A stretch of DNA of 64,000 bases from Ehretia macrophylla. Taxonomy: Eukaryota > Streptophyta > Magnoliopsida > Boraginales > Ehretiaceae. Under the pieces are notes generated by a model, which worked only from the letters and a program-made list of their open reading frames with translations, was not told the origin of the DNA and made no database searches. This document shows, one piece after another, positions 23,825 through 35,935 of this stretch (position 1 is the stretch's first letter; each line of letters starts with the position of its first letter). The stretch is from NCBI GenBank assembly GCA_037974665.1, contig CM075780.1:2452501-2516500 (forward strand), read 5' to 3'. The position numbers and the translations under genes were made by a program.

Positions 23825-23944
23825 GGGTGCGATCATACCAGCACTAATGCACCGGATCCCATCAGAACTCCGAAGTTAAGCGTGCTTGGGCGAGAGTAGT
23901 ACTAAAATGGGTGACCCCCTGGGAAGTCCTCATGTTGCACCCCC
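23825..23944 (+). rRNA. 5S rRNA copy 36
   Basis: G81A and G82A at the start of box C, and CpG transition G108A. The spacer mixes GAGGCGC (B) with CTCCGAG (A), a recombinant type. Confidence 0.91.
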
Positions 23945-24501
23945 CTTTTCAATTTTTTTTGCTCCGGTTAGGGTTGCCAAGATACTTTACCCACCACATT
24001 TCTATTATCGAATCCCACGGCACCTTGGGCAAGACAACTTCTCTTCACGTGGAGGCTGGGCCCACAAACCGAGGGCGTAGGGCTTCTGACCAGGTTTCCG
24101 TCGCTCCGTTGCCCATAACTTTTGATCCGTAAGGAGTTACGAGGCGCACAGCATACCGTTGGAAAGCTCTCCGAGAGCTCTTCGATGGAGGCAGCTAGCT
24201 AGCTTGCCGTGCCCTTTTCAGAGCTCAAAATCGAACGTTTTCATCAGTTTTTGGCCACTTTCATTCTTTTGCTCTGTTTTTCCGTCCCGGATCGTACGTC
24301 GTGACCTGTTAAAAGGACGACAACCTTACTCGCGGCACATTAGAGGACCCTACAATGCGTCGATATCATGTCTTGCGAGGATGCTGCGTTGTTGAAGCGG
24401 ATGGGTTTTCGTTAAGCCCATTGGGCCTATTGAATGGGCCATATCTCTAGGCTGGGACTGTGAACCGTTAACACATAAAGGAATTGTGCCCTTAACATGA
24501 C

Positions 24502-24621
24502 GGGTGCGATCATACCAGCACTAATGCACCGGATCCCATCAGAACTCCGAAGTTAAACGTGCTTGGGCGAGAGTAGTACTAGGATGGTTGACCCCCTGGG
24601 AAGTCCTCGTGTTGCACACCC
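24502..24621 (+). rRNA. 5S rRNA copy 37
   Basis: G56A (box A), G87T (box C) and C117A. First of eight copies with G87T. Starts a block repeated 2,683-2,684 bp downstream. Class A. Confidence 0.92.
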
Positions 24622-25178
24622 CTTTTCAATTTTTTTTGCTCCGGTTAGGGTTGCCAAGATACTTTACCCACCACATTTCTATTATCGAATCCCACGGCAC
24701 CTTGGGCAAGACAACTTCTCTTCACGTGGAGGCTGGGCCCGCAAACCGAGGGCGTAGGGCTTGTGACTAGGTCTCCGTCGCTCCGGTGCCCATAACTTTT
24801 GATCCGTAAGGAGTTACGCGGCGCACAGCATACCGTTGGAAAGCTCTCCGAGAGCTCTAAGATGGGGGTAGCTAGATAGCCCGCCGTGCCCTTTTCGGAG
24901 CTCAAAATCGAACGTTTTCATCAGTTTCGGGCCATTTTTCTTATTTTGCTCTGTTTTTCCGTCCCGGATCGTACGTCGTGAGCTGTTAAAAGGATGACAA
25001 CCTTACTCGCGGCACATTAGAGGACCCTACAATGCGTCGATATCACGTCTTGCGAGGATTCTGCGTTGTTGAAGCGGATGGGTTGTCGTTAAGCCCATTG
25101 GGCCTTTTGAATGGGCCATATCTCTAGGCTGGGACTCTGAACCGTTAACACATAAAGGAATTATGCCCTAAACATGAT

Positions 25179-25298
25179 GTGTGCGATCATACCAGCACTA
25201 ATGCACCGGATCACATATGAACTCTGAAGTTAAGCGTGCTTGGGCGAGAGTAGTACTAAGATGGGTGACCCCCTGGGAAGTCCTTGTGTTGCACCCCC
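25179..25298 (+). rRNA. 5S rRNA copy 38
   Basis: G2T, C35A, C39A, A40T, C47T, G81A and C107T, a heavily altered gene. All but C35A are shared with copy 42. Probably non-functional. Class B. Confidence 0.88.
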
Positions 25299-25855
25299 CT
25301 TTTCAATTTTTTTTGCTCCTGTTAGGATTGCCAAGATACTTTACCAACCACATTTCTATTATCGAATCCCACGGCACCTTGGGCAAGACAACTTCTCTTC
25401 ACGTGGAGGCTGGGCCCGCAAACCGAGGGCATAGGGCTTGTGACAAGGTCTCCGTCGCTCCGGTGCCCATAACTTTTGATCCGTAAGTAGTTACGAGGCG
25501 CACAGCATACCGTTGGAAAGCTCTCTGAGAGCTCTTCGATGGAGGCAGCTAGCTAGCTCGCCTTGCCCTTTTCGGAGCTCAAAATCGAACGTTTTCATCA
25601 GTTTCGGGCCACTTTTCTTCTTTTGCTCTGTTTTTCTGTCCCGCATCGTACGTCGTGACCTGTTAAAAGGACGACAACCTTACTCGCGGCACATTAGAGG
25701 ACCCTACAATGCGTCGATATCACGTCTTGTGAGGATGCTGCGTTGTTGAAGCGGATGGGTTGTCGTTAAGCCCATTGGGCCTTTTGAATGGGCCATATCT
25801 CTAGGCTGGGACTGTGAACCGTTAACACATAAAGGAATTGTGCCCTCAACATGAC

Positions 25856-25975
25856 GGGTGCGATCATACCAGCACTAATGCACCGGATCCCATCAGAACT
25901 CCGAAGTTAAGCGTGCTTGCGCGAGAGTAGTACTAGGATGGTTGACCCCCTGGGAAGTCCTCGTGTTGCACCCCC
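25856..25975 (+). rRNA. 5S rRNA copy 39, short unit
   Basis: G65C and G87T. First unit with the 37-bp spacer deletion (640 bp). The spacer has private marks CTGGTCCCGC, GCTTTTCAC and GCTGCATTG. Class B. Confidence 0.92.
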
Positions 25976-26495
25976 CTTTTCAATTTTTTTTGCTCCCGTT
26001 AGGGTTGCCAAGATACTTTACCCACCACATTTCTATTATCGAATCCCACAGCACCTTGGGCAAGACAACTTCTCTTCACGTGGAGGCTGGTCCCGCAAAC
26101 CGGTGCCCATAACTTTTGATCCGTAAGGAGTTACGAGGCGCACAGCATACCGTTGGAAATCTCTCTGAGAGCTCTACGACGGGGGCAGCCAGCTAGCTCG
26201 CTTTTCACTTTTCGGAGCTGAAAATCGAACGTTTTCATCAGTTTCGGGCCACTTTTCTTCTTTTGCTATGTTTTTCTGTCCCGGATCGTACGTCGTGAGC
26301 TGTTAAAAGGACGACAACCTTACTCGCGGCACATTAGACGACCCTACAATGCATCGATATCACGTCTTGCAAGGATGCTGCATTGTTGAAGCGGATGGGT
26401 TGTCGTTAAGCCCATTGGGCCTTTTGAATGGGCCATATCTCTAGGCTGGGACTGTGAACCGTTAACACATAAAGGAATTGTGCCCTCAACATGAT

Positions 26496-26615
26496 GGGTG
26501 CGATCATACCAGCACTAATGCACCGGATCCCATCAGAATTCCGAAGTTAAGCGTGCTTGGGCGAGAGTAGTACTAGGATGGGTGACCCCCTGGGAAGTCC
26601 TCGTGTTGTACCCCC
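26496..26615 (+). rRNA. 5S rRNA copy 40, duplicated 3' end
   Basis: C45T and C114T, 12-bp duplication, GGTTATGG spacer change. The spacer combines GAGGCGC with CTCCGAG. 689 bp. Confidence 0.93.
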
Positions 26616-27184
26616 TTTTGCACCCCCTTTTTCAATTTTTTTTGCTCCGGTTATGGTTGCCAAGATACTTTACCCACCACATTTCTATTATCGAATCCCA
26701 CGGCACCTTGGGCAAGACAACTTCTCTTCACGTGGAGGCTGGGCCCGCAAACCGAGGGCGTAGGGCTTGTGACCAGGTCTCCGTCGCTCCGGCGCCCATA
26801 ACTTTTGATCCGTAAGTAGTTACGAGGCGCACAGCATACCGTTGGAAAGCTCTCCGAGAGCTCTTCGATGGAGGCAGCTAGCTAGCTCGCCTTGCCCTTT
26901 TCGGAGCTCAAAATCGAACGTTTTCATCAGTTTCGGGCCACTTTTCTTCTTTTTCTCTATTTTTCCGTCCCGGATCGTACGTCGTGACCTGTTAAAAGGA
27001 CGACAACCTTACTCGCGGCACATTAGAGGACCCTACAATGCGTCGATATCACGTCTTGCGAGGATGCTGCGTTGTTGAAGTGGATGGGTTGTCGTTAAGC
27101 CCATTGGGCCTTTTGAATGGGCCATATCTCTAGGCTGGGACTGTGAACCGTTAACACATAAAGGAATTATGCCCCCAACATGAC

Positions 27185-27304
27185 GGGTGCGATCATAGCA
27201 GCACTAATGCACCGGATCCCATCAGAACTCCGAAGTTAAACGTGCTTGGGCGAGAGTAGTACTAGGATGGTTGACCCCCTGGGAAGTCCTCGTGTTGCAC
27301 ACCC
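27185..27304 (+). rRNA. 5S rRNA copy 41
   Basis: C14G, G56A, G87T and C117A; the last three mark it as the duplicate of copy 37. One extra T in the T8 gives 678 bp. Class A. Confidence 0.91.
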
Positions 27305-27862
27305 CTTTTCAATTTTTTTTTGCTCCGGTTAGGGTTGCCAAGATACTTTACCCACCACATTTCTATTATCGAATCCCACGGCACCTTGGGCAAGACAACT
27401 TCTCTTCACGTGGAGGCTGGGCCCGCAAACCGAGGGCGTAGGGCTTGTGACTAGGTCTCCGTCGCTCCGGTGCCCATAACTTTTGATCCGTAAGGAGTTA
27501 CGCGGCGCACAGCATACCGTTGGAAAGCTCTCCGAGAGCTCTAAGATGGGGGTAGCTTGATAGCCCGCCGTGCCCTTTTCGGAGCTCAAAATCGAACGTT
27601 TTCATCAGTTTCGGGCCATTTTTCTTATTTTGCTCTGTTTTTCCGTCCCGGATCGTACGTCGTGAGCTGTTAAAAGGATGACAACCTTACTCGCGGCACA
27701 TTAGAGGACCCTACAATGCGTCGATATCACGTCTTGCGAGAATTCTGCGTTGTTGAAGCGGATGGGTTGTCGTTAAGCCCATTGGGCCTTTTGAATGGGC
27801 CATATCTCTAGGCTGGGACTCTGAACCGTTAACACATAAAGGAATTATGCCCTAAACATGAT

Positions 27863-27982
27863 GTGTGCGATCATACCAGCACTAATGCACCGGATCCCAT
27901 ATGAACTCTGAAGTTAAGCGTGCTTGGGCGAGAGTAGTACTAAGATGGGTGACCCCCTGGGAAGTCCTTGTGTTGCACCCCC
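27863..27982 (+). rRNA. 5S rRNA copy 42
   Basis: G2T, C39A, A40T, C47T, G81A and C107T. Duplicate of copy 38 at 2,684 bp. Box C and the 5' stem are both affected. Spacer mixes B and A marks. Confidence 0.89.
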
Positions 27983-28539
27983 CTTTTCAATTTTTTTTGC
28001 TCCTGTTAGGATTGCCAAGATACTTTACCAACCACATTTCTATTATCGAATCCCACGGCACCTTGGGCAAGACAACTTCTCTTCACGTGGAGGCTGGGCC
28101 CGCAAACCGAGGGCATAGGGCTTGTGACAAGGTCTCCGTCGCTCCGGTGCCCATAACTTTTGATCCGTAAGTAGTTACGAGGCGCACAGCATACCGTTGG
28201 AAAGCTCTCCGAGAGCTCTTCGATGGAGGCAGCTAGCTAGCTCGCCTTGCCCTTTTCGGAGCTCAAAATCGAACGTTTTCATTAGTTTCGGGCCACTTTT
28301 CTTCCTTTGCTCTGTTTTTCCGTCCCGGATCGTATGTCGTGACCTGTTAAAAGGACGACAACCTTACTCGCGGCACATTAGAGGACCCTACAATTCGTCG
28401 ATATCACGTCTTGTGAGGATGCTGCGTTGTTGAAGCGGATGGGTTGTCGTTAAGCCCATTGGGCCTTTTGAATGGGCCATATCTCTTGGCTGGGACTGTG
28501 AACCGTTAACACATAAAGGAATTGTGCCCTCAACATGAC

Positions 28540-28659
28540 GGGTGCGATCATACCAGCACTAATGCACCGGATCCCATCAGAACTCCGAAGTTAAGCGTGC
28601 TTGGGCGAGAGTAGTACTAGGATGGTTGACCCCCTGGGAAGTCCTCGTGTTGCACCCCC
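28540..28659 (+). rRNA. 5S rRNA copy 43, short unit
   Basis: G87T only. 640-bp unit, duplicate of copy 39 and nearly identical to copy 44 next to it. Confidence 0.94.
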
Positions 28660-29179
28660 CTTTTCAATTTTTTTTGCTCCGGTTAGGGTTGCCAAGATAC
28701 TTTACCCACCACATTTCTATTATCGAATCCCACAGCACCTTGGGCAAGACAACTTCTCTTCACGTGGAGGCTGGTCCCGCAAACCGGTGCCCATAACTTT
28801 TGATCCGTAAGGAGTTACGAGGCGCACAGCATACCGTTGGAAATCTCTCTGAGAGCTCTACGACGGGGGCAGCCAGCTAGCTCGCTTTTCACTTTTCGGA
28901 GCTGAAAATCGAACGTTTTCATCAGTTTCGGGCCACTTTTCTTCTTTTGCTATGTTTTTCTGTCCCGGATCGTACGTCGTGAGCTGTTAAAAGGACGACA
29001 ACCTTACTCGCGGCACATTAGACGACCCTACAATGCATCGATATCACGTCTTGCAAGGATGCTGCATTGTTGAAGCGGATGGGTTGTCGTTAAGCCCATT
29101 GGGCCTTTTGAATGGGCCATATCTCTAGGCTGGGACTGTGAACCGTTAACACATAAAGGAATTGTGCCCTCAACATGAT

Positions 29180-29299
29180 GGGTGCGATCATACCAGCACT
29201 AATGCACCGGATCCCATCAGAACTCCGAAGTTAAGCGTGCTTGGGCGAGAGTAGTACTAGGATGGTTGACCCCCTGGGAAGTCCTCGTGTTGCACCCCC
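29180..29299 (+). rRNA. 5S rRNA copy 44, short unit
   Basis: G87T only. Tandem copy of the preceding 640-bp unit, present here but absent from the parental block at 24.5-27.2 kb. Confidence 0.94.
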
Positions 29300-29819
29300 C
29301 TTTTCAATTTTTTTTGCTCCCGTTAGGGTTGCCAAGATACTTTACCCACCACATTTCTATTATCGAATCCCACAGCACCTTGGGCAAGACAACTTCTCTT
29401 CACGTGGAGGCTGGTCCCGCAAACCGGTGCCCATAACTTTTGATCCGTAAGGAGTTACGAGGCGCACAGCATACCGTTGGAAATCTCTCTGAGAGCTCTA
29501 CGACGGGGGCAGCCAGCTAGCTCGCTTTTCACTTTTCGGAGCTGAAAATCGAACGTTTTCATCAGTTTCGGGCCACTTTTCTTCTTTTGCTATGTTTTTC
29601 TGTCCCGGATCGTACGTCGTGAGCTGTTAAAAGGACGACAACCTTACTCGCGGCACATTAGACGACCCTACAATGCATCGATATCACGTCTTGCAAGGAT
29701 GCTGCATTGTTGAAGCGGATGGGTTGTCGTTAAGCCCATTGGGCCTTTTGAATGGGCCATATCTCTAGGCTGGGACTGTGAACCGTTAACACATAAAGGA
29801 ATTGTGCCCTCAACATGAT

Positions 29820-29939
29820 GGGTGCGATCATACCAGCACTAATGCACCGGATCCCATCAGAACTCCGAAGTTAAACGTGCTTGGGCGAGAGTAGTACTAG
29901 GATGGGTGACCCCCTGGGAAGTCCTCGTGTTGTACCCCC
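29820..29939 (+). rRNA. 5S rRNA copy 45, duplicated 3' end
   Basis: G56A and C114T, 12-bp duplication. Paired with copy 44 in a 1,329-bp dimer repeated as copies 46-47. Mixed B/A spacer. Confidence 0.93.
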
Positions 29940-30508
29940 TTTTGCACCCCCTTTTTCAATTTTTTTTGCTCCGGTTATGGTTGCCAAGATACTTTACCCA
30001 CCACATTTCTATTATCGAATCCCACGGCACCTTGGGCAAGACAACTTCTCTTCACGTGGAGGCTGGGCCCACAAACCGAGGGCGTAGGGCTTGTGACCAG
30101 GTCTCCGTCGCTTCGGTGCCCATAACTTTTGATCCGTAAGTAGTTACGAGGTGCACAGCATACCGTTGGAAAGCTCTCCGAGAGCTCTTCGATGGAGGCA
30201 GCTAGCTAGCTCACCTTGCCCTTTTCGGAGCTCAAAATCGAACGTTTTCATCAGTTTCGGGCCACTTTTCTTCTATTTCTCTATTTTTCCGTCCCGGATC
30301 GTACGTCGTGACCTGTTAAAAGGACGACAACCTTACTCGCGGCACATTAGAGGACCCTACAATGCGTCGATATCACGTCTTGCGAGCATGCTGCGTTGTT
30401 GAAGCCGATGGGTTGTCGTTAAGCCCATTGGGCCTTTTGAATGGGCCATATCTCTAGGCTGGGACTGTGAACCGTTAACACATAAAGGAATTGTGCCCTC
30501 AACATGAC

Positions 30509-30628
30509 GGGTGCGATCATACCAGCACTAATGCACCGGATCCCATCAGAACTCCGAAGTTAAGCGTGCTTGGGCGAAAGTAGTACTAGGATGGTTGACC
30601 CCCTGGGAAGTCCTCGTGTTGCACCCCC
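30509..30628 (+). rRNA. 5S rRNA copy 46, short unit
   Basis: G70A (intermediate element) and G87T (box C). 640 bp, same spacer family as copies 39, 43 and 44. Confidence 0.92.
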
Positions 30629-31148
30629 CTTTTCAATTTTTTTTGCTCCGGTTAGGGTTGCCAAGATACTTTACCCACCACATTTCTATTATCGAATCCC
30701 ACGGCACCTTGGGCAAGACAACTTCTCTTCACGTGGAGGCTGGTCCCGCAAACCGGTGCCCATAACTTTTGATCCGTAAGGAGTTACGAGGCGCACAGCA
30801 TACCGTTGGAAATCTCTCTGAGAGCTCTACGACGGGGGCAGCCAGCTAGCTCGCTTTTCACTTTTCGGAGCTGAAAATCGAACCTTTTCATCAGTTTCGG
30901 GCCACTTTTCTTCTTTTGCTATGTTTTTCTGTCCCGGATCGTACGTCGTGAGCTGTTAAAAGGACGACAACCTTACTCGCGGCACATTAGACGACCCTAC
31001 AATGCATCGATATCACGTCTTGCAAGGATGCTACATTGTTGAAGCGGATGGGTTGTCGTTAAGCCCATTGGGCCTTTTGAATGGGCCATATCTCTAGGCT
31101 GGGACTGTGAACCGTTAACACATAAAGGAATTGTGCCCTCAACATGAT

Positions 31149-31268
31149 GGGTGCGATCATACCAGCACTAATGCACCGGATCCCATCAGAACTCCGAAGT
31201 TAAGAGTGCTTGGGCGAGAGTAGTACTAGGATGGGTGACCCCCTGGGAAGTCCTCGTGTTGTACCCCC
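31149..31268 (+). rRNA. 5S rRNA copy 47, duplicated 3' end
   Basis: C57A (box A) and C114T. Last unit in the window with the 12-bp duplication, here reading GCACCTCC in the second copy. Class A. Confidence 0.93.
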
Positions 31269-31837
31269 TTTTGCACCTCCTTTTTCAATTTTTTTTGCTC
31301 CGGTTATGGTTGCCAAGATACTTTACCCACCACTATTCTATTATCGAATCCCACGGCACCTTGGGCAAGACAACTTCTCTTCACGTGGAGGCTGGGCCCG
31401 CAAACCTAGGGCGTAGGGCTTGTGACCAGGTCTCCGTCGCTACGGTGCCCATAACTTTTGATCCGTAAGGAGTTATACGGCGCAAAGCATACCATTGGAA
31501 AGCTCTCCGAGAGCTCTACGACGGGGGCAGGTAGCTAGCTCGCCTTGCCCTTTTCGGAGCTCAAAATCGAACGTTTTCATCAGTTTCGGGCCACTTTTCT
31601 TCATTTGCTCTGTTTTTCCGTCCCGGATCATACGTCGTGAGTTGTTAAAAGGACGACAACCATACTCGCGGCACATTAGAGGGCCCTACAATGCGTCGAT
31701 ATCACGTCTTGCGAGCATGCTGCGTTGTTGAAGCCGATGGGTTGTCGTTAAGCCCATTGGGCCTTTTGAATGGGCCATATCTCTAGGCTGGGACTGTGAA
31801 CCGTTAACACATAAAGGAATTGTGCCCTCAACATGAT

Positions 31838-31957
31838 GGGTGCGATCATACCAGCACCAATGCACCGGATCCCATCAGAACTCCGAAGTTAAGCGTGCTT
31901 GGGCGAGAGTAGAACTAGGATGGGTGACCCCCTGCGAAGTCCTCGTGTTGCACCCCC
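31838..31957 (+). rRNA. 5S rRNA copy 48
   Basis: T21C, T76A and G98C. Same family as copies 21 and 34. Last class A spacer; everything downstream is class B. Confidence 0.93.
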
Positions 31958-32514
31958 CTTTTCAATTCTTTTTGCTCCGGTTAGGGTTGCCAAGATACTT
32001 TACCCACCACATTTCTATTATCGAATTCCAAGGCACCTTGGGCAATACAACTTCTCTTCATGTGGAGGCTGGGCCCGCAAACCGAGGGCGTAGGGCTTAT
32101 GACCAGGTCTCCGTCGCTCCGGTGCCCATAACTTTTGATCCGTAAGGAGTTACGCGGCGCACAGCATACCGTTGGAAAGCTCTCCGAGAGCTCTACAACG
32201 GTGGTAGCTAGCTAGCACGCCTTACCCTTTTCGGAGCTCAAAATCGAACGTTTTCATCAGTTTCGGGCCATTTTTCTTCTTTTGGTCGGTTTTGCCATCC
32301 CGGATCATACGTTGTGAGCTGTTAAAAGGACGAAAACCTTACTCGCGGCACATTAGAGGACCCTACAATGCGTCGATATCACGTCTTGCAAGGATGCTGC
32401 GTTGTTGAAGTGGATGGGTTGTCGTTAAGCCCATTGGGCCTTTTGAATGGGCCATATCTCTAGGCTGGGACTGTGAACCGTTAACACATAAAGGAATTGT
32501 GCCCTCAACATGAC

Positions 32515-32634
32515 GGGTGCGATCATACCAGCACTAATGCACCGGATCCCATCAGAACTCCGAGGTTGATCGTGCTTGGGCGAGAGTAGTACTAGGATAG
32601 GTGACCCCCTGGGAAGTTCTCGTGTTGCACCCCG
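32515..32634 (+). rRNA. 5S rRNA copy 49, box A damaged
   Basis: A50G, A54G, G56T, G85A and C104T. Three changes in box A and one in box C suggest a silent copy. It sits at the domain boundary and begins the CAGCAAACC marker zone (32.8-52.0 kb). Confidence 0.89.
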
Positions 32635-33191
32635 CTTTTCAATTTTTTTTGCTCCGGTTAGGGTTGGCAGGATACTTTACCCACCACATTTCTATTATCG
32701 AATCCCACGGCACCTTGGGCAAGACAACTTCTCTTCACGTGGAGGCTGGGCCCGCAAACCGAGGGCGTAGGGCTTGTGACCAGGTCTCCGTCGCTCCGGT
32801 GCCCATAACTTTTGATCCGTAAGGAGTTACGAGGCGCACAGCAAACCGTTGGAAAGCTCTCTAAGAGCGCTACGACGGGGGCAGCTAGCTAGCTTGCTGT
32901 ACCCTTTTCGGAATTCAAAATCGAACGTTTTCATCACTTTCAGGCCACTTTTCTTCTTTTGCTCTGTTTTTCCATCCCGGATCGTACGTCGTGAGCTGTT
33001 AAAAGGATGACAACCTTACTCGCGGCACATTAGAGGACCCTACAATGCGTCGATATCACGTCTTACGAGGATGCTGCGTTGTTGAAGCGGATGGGTTGTC
33101 GTTAAGCCCATTGGGCCTTTTGAATGGGCCATATCTCTAGGCTGGGACTGTGAACCGTTAACACATAAAGGAATTGTGCCCTCAACATGAC

Positions 33192-33311
33192 GGGTGCGAT
33201 CATACCAGCACTAATGCACCGGATCCCATCAGAACTCCGAATTTAAGCGTGCTTGGACGAGAGTAGTACTAGGATGGGTGACCCCCTGGGAAGTCCTCTT
33301 GTTGCACCCCC
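33192..33311 (+). rRNA. 5S rRNA copy 50
   Basis: G51T (box A), G66A and G108T. Class B; palindrome centre CTCTAAGAG. Confidence 0.92.
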
Positions 33312-33868
33312 CTTTTCAATTTTTTTTGCTCCGGTTAGGGTTGCCAAGATACTTTACCCACCACATTTCTATTATCGAATCCCACGGCACCTTGGGCAAG
33401 ACAACTTCTCTTCACGTGGAGGCTGGGCCCGCAAACCGAGGTCGTAGGGCTTGTGACCAGGTCTCCGTCGCTCCGGTGCCCATAACTTTTGATCCGTAAG
33501 GAGTTACGAGGCGCACAGCATACCGTTGGAAAGCTCTCTAAGAGCTCTACGACGGGGGCAGCAAGCTAACTCGCTATGCCCTTTTCGGAGCTCAAAATCG
33601 AACGTTTTCATCAGTGTCGGGCCAGTTTTCTTCTTTTGCTCTGTTCTTCCGTCCCTGATCGTACGTCGTGAGTTGTTAAAAGGAAGACAACCTTACTCGC
33701 GGCACATTAGAGGACCCTACAATGCGTCGATATCACGTCTTGCGAGGATGCTGCGTTGTTGAAGCGGATGGGTTGTCGTTAAGCCCATTGGGCCTTTTGA
33801 ATGGGCCATATCTCTAGGCTGGGACTGTGAACCGTTAACACATAAAGGAATTGTGCCCTCAACATGAC

Positions 33869-33988
33869 GTGTGCGATCATACCAGCACTAATGTACCGGA
33901 TCCCATCAGAACTCCGAAGTTAAGCATGCTTGGGCGAGAGTAGGACTGGGATGGGTGACCCCCTGGGAAGTCCTCGTGTTGCACCCCC
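33869..33988 (+). rRNA. 5S rRNA copy 51
   Basis: G2T, C26T, G58A, T76G and A80G. Several regions are hit, including box A and the first base of box C. Class B. Confidence 0.9.
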
Positions 33989-34545
33989 CTTTTCATTTTT
34001 TTTTGCTCCGGTTAGCGTTGCCAAGATACTTTACCCAAAACATTTCTATTATCGAATCCCACGGCACCTTGGGCAAGACAACTTCTCTTCACGTGGAGGC
34101 TGGGCCCACAAACCGAGGGCGTAGGGCTTGTGACCAGGTCTCCGTCGCTCCGTTGCCCACAACTTTTGATCCGTAAGGAGTTACGAGGCGCACAGCAAAC
34201 CGTTGGAAATCACTCTGAGAGCTCTACGACGGGGGCAGCTAGCTAGCTCGCTGTGCCCTTTTCGGAGCTCAAAATCGAACGTTTTCATTAGTTTCGGGCC
34301 ACTTTTCATCTTTTGCTCTGTTTTTCCGTCCCGGATCGTACGTCGTGAGCTGTTAAAAGGACGACAACCTTACTCGCGGCACATTAGAGGACCCTACAAT
34401 GTGTTGATATCACGTCTTGCAAGGATGCTGCGTTGTTGATGCGGATGGGTTGTCGTTAAGCCCATTGGGCCTTTTGAATGGGCCATATCTCTAGGCTGGG
34501 ACTGTGGACCGTTAACACATAAAGGAATTGTGCCCTCAACATGAC

Positions 34546-34665
34546 GGGTGCGATCATACCAGCACTAATGCACCGGATCCCATCAGAACTCCGAAGTTAA
34601 GCGTACTTGGGCGAGAGTAGTAATAGGATGGGTGACCCACTGGGAAGTCCTCGTGTTGCACCCCA
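34546..34665 (+). rRNA. 5S rRNA copy 52, short unit
   Basis: G60A (box A), C78A and C94A. 37-bp deletion, 640 bp. Its spacer end (GGGCCTTATC, GGGACTATG) is shared with copy 65, the left edge of an 8.6-kb-spaced block. Confidence 0.92.
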
Positions 34666-35185
34666 CTTTTCAATTTTTTTTGCTCCGGTTAGGGTTGCCA
34701 AGATACTTTACCCACCACATTTCTATTATCGAATCCCACGGCACCTTGGGCAAGACAACTTCTCTTCACGTGGAGGCTGGGCCCGCAAACCGGTGCCCAT
34801 AACTTTTGATCCGTATGGAGTTACGAGGCGCACAGCATACCGTTGGAAAGCTCTCTGAGAGCTCTATGACGGGGGCAGCAAGCTAGCTCGCTGTGCCCTT
34901 TTCGGAGCTCAAAATCGAACGTTTTCATCAATTTCGGGCCACTTTTCTTCTTTTGCTATGTTTTTCCGTCCCGGATCGTACGTCGTGAGCTGTTAAAAGG
35001 ACGACAACCTTACTCGCTGCACATTAGAGGGACCTACAATGCGTCGATATCACGTCTTCCGAGGATGCTGCGTTGTTGAAGCGAATGGGTTGTCGTTAAG
35101 CCCATTGGGCCTTTTGAATGGGCCTTATCTCTAGGCTGGGACTATGAACCGTTAACACATAAAGGAATTGTGCCCGCAACATGAC

Positions 35186-35304
35186 GGGTGCGATCATACC
35201 AGCACTAATACACCAGATCCATCAAAACTCCGAAGTTAAGCGTGCTTGGGCGAGAGTTGTACTAGGATGGTTGAACCCCTTGGAAGTCCTCGTGTTGCAC
35301 CCCC
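35186..35304 (+). rRNA. 5S rRNA copy 53, deleted base, shortest full unit
   Basis: One C lost in 34-36, plus G25A, G30A, G41A, A74T, G87T, C91A and G97T. Almost certainly non-functional. The spacer has the 37-bp deletion and a further 8-bp loss in the AGCTAGCT tract (GGCAGCTCGATG), so the unit is 630 bp. Confidence 0.86.
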
Positions 35305-35815
35305 TTTTCAATTTTTTTTGCTCCGGTTCGGGTTGCCAAGATACTTTACCCACCACATTTCTATTATCGAATCCCACGGCACCTTGGGCAAGACAACTTC
35401 TCTTCACGTGGAGGCTGGGCCCGCAAACCGGTGCCCATAACTTTTGATCCGTAAGGAGTTACGAGGCGCACAGCATACCGTTGGAAAGCTCTCTGAGAGC
35501 TCTATGACGGGGGCAGCTCGATGTGCCCTTTTCGGAGCTCAAAATCGAACGTTTTCATCAATTTCGGGCCACTTTTCTTTTTTTGCTCTGTTTTTCCGTC
35601 CCGGATCGTACGTCGTGAGCTGTTAAAAGGACGACAACCTTACTCGCGGCACATTAGAGGACCCTACAATGTGTTGATATCACGTCTTGCAAGGATGCTG
35701 CATTGTTGAAGCGGATGGGTTGTCGTTAAGCCCATTGGGCCTTTTGAATGGGCCATATCTCTAGGCTGGGACTGTGAACCGTTAACACATAAAGGAATTG
35801 TGCCCTCAACTTGAT

Positions 35816-35935
35816 GGGTGCGATCATACCAGCACTAATGCACCGGATCCCATCAGAACTCCGAAGTTAAGCGTGCTTGGGCGAGACTAGTACTAGGATG
35901 GGTGACCCCTTGGGAAGTCCTCGTGTTGCACCCCC
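35816..35935 (+). rRNA. 5S rRNA copy 54
   Basis: G72C and C95T, both shared with copy 67. Upstream ATGAC is TTGAT. The G-box is CACGTTG. Class B. Confidence 0.93.

Larger units (their letters stand above)
24502..31837 (+). repeat. Nested higher-order block (2,684, 640 and 1,329 bp)
   Basis: Copies 37-39 recur as 41-43 at 2,683-2,684 bp. The 640-bp unit is then doubled (copies 43-44), and the 640 + 689 pair (44-45) is repeated as copies 46-47. Confidence 0.85.
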
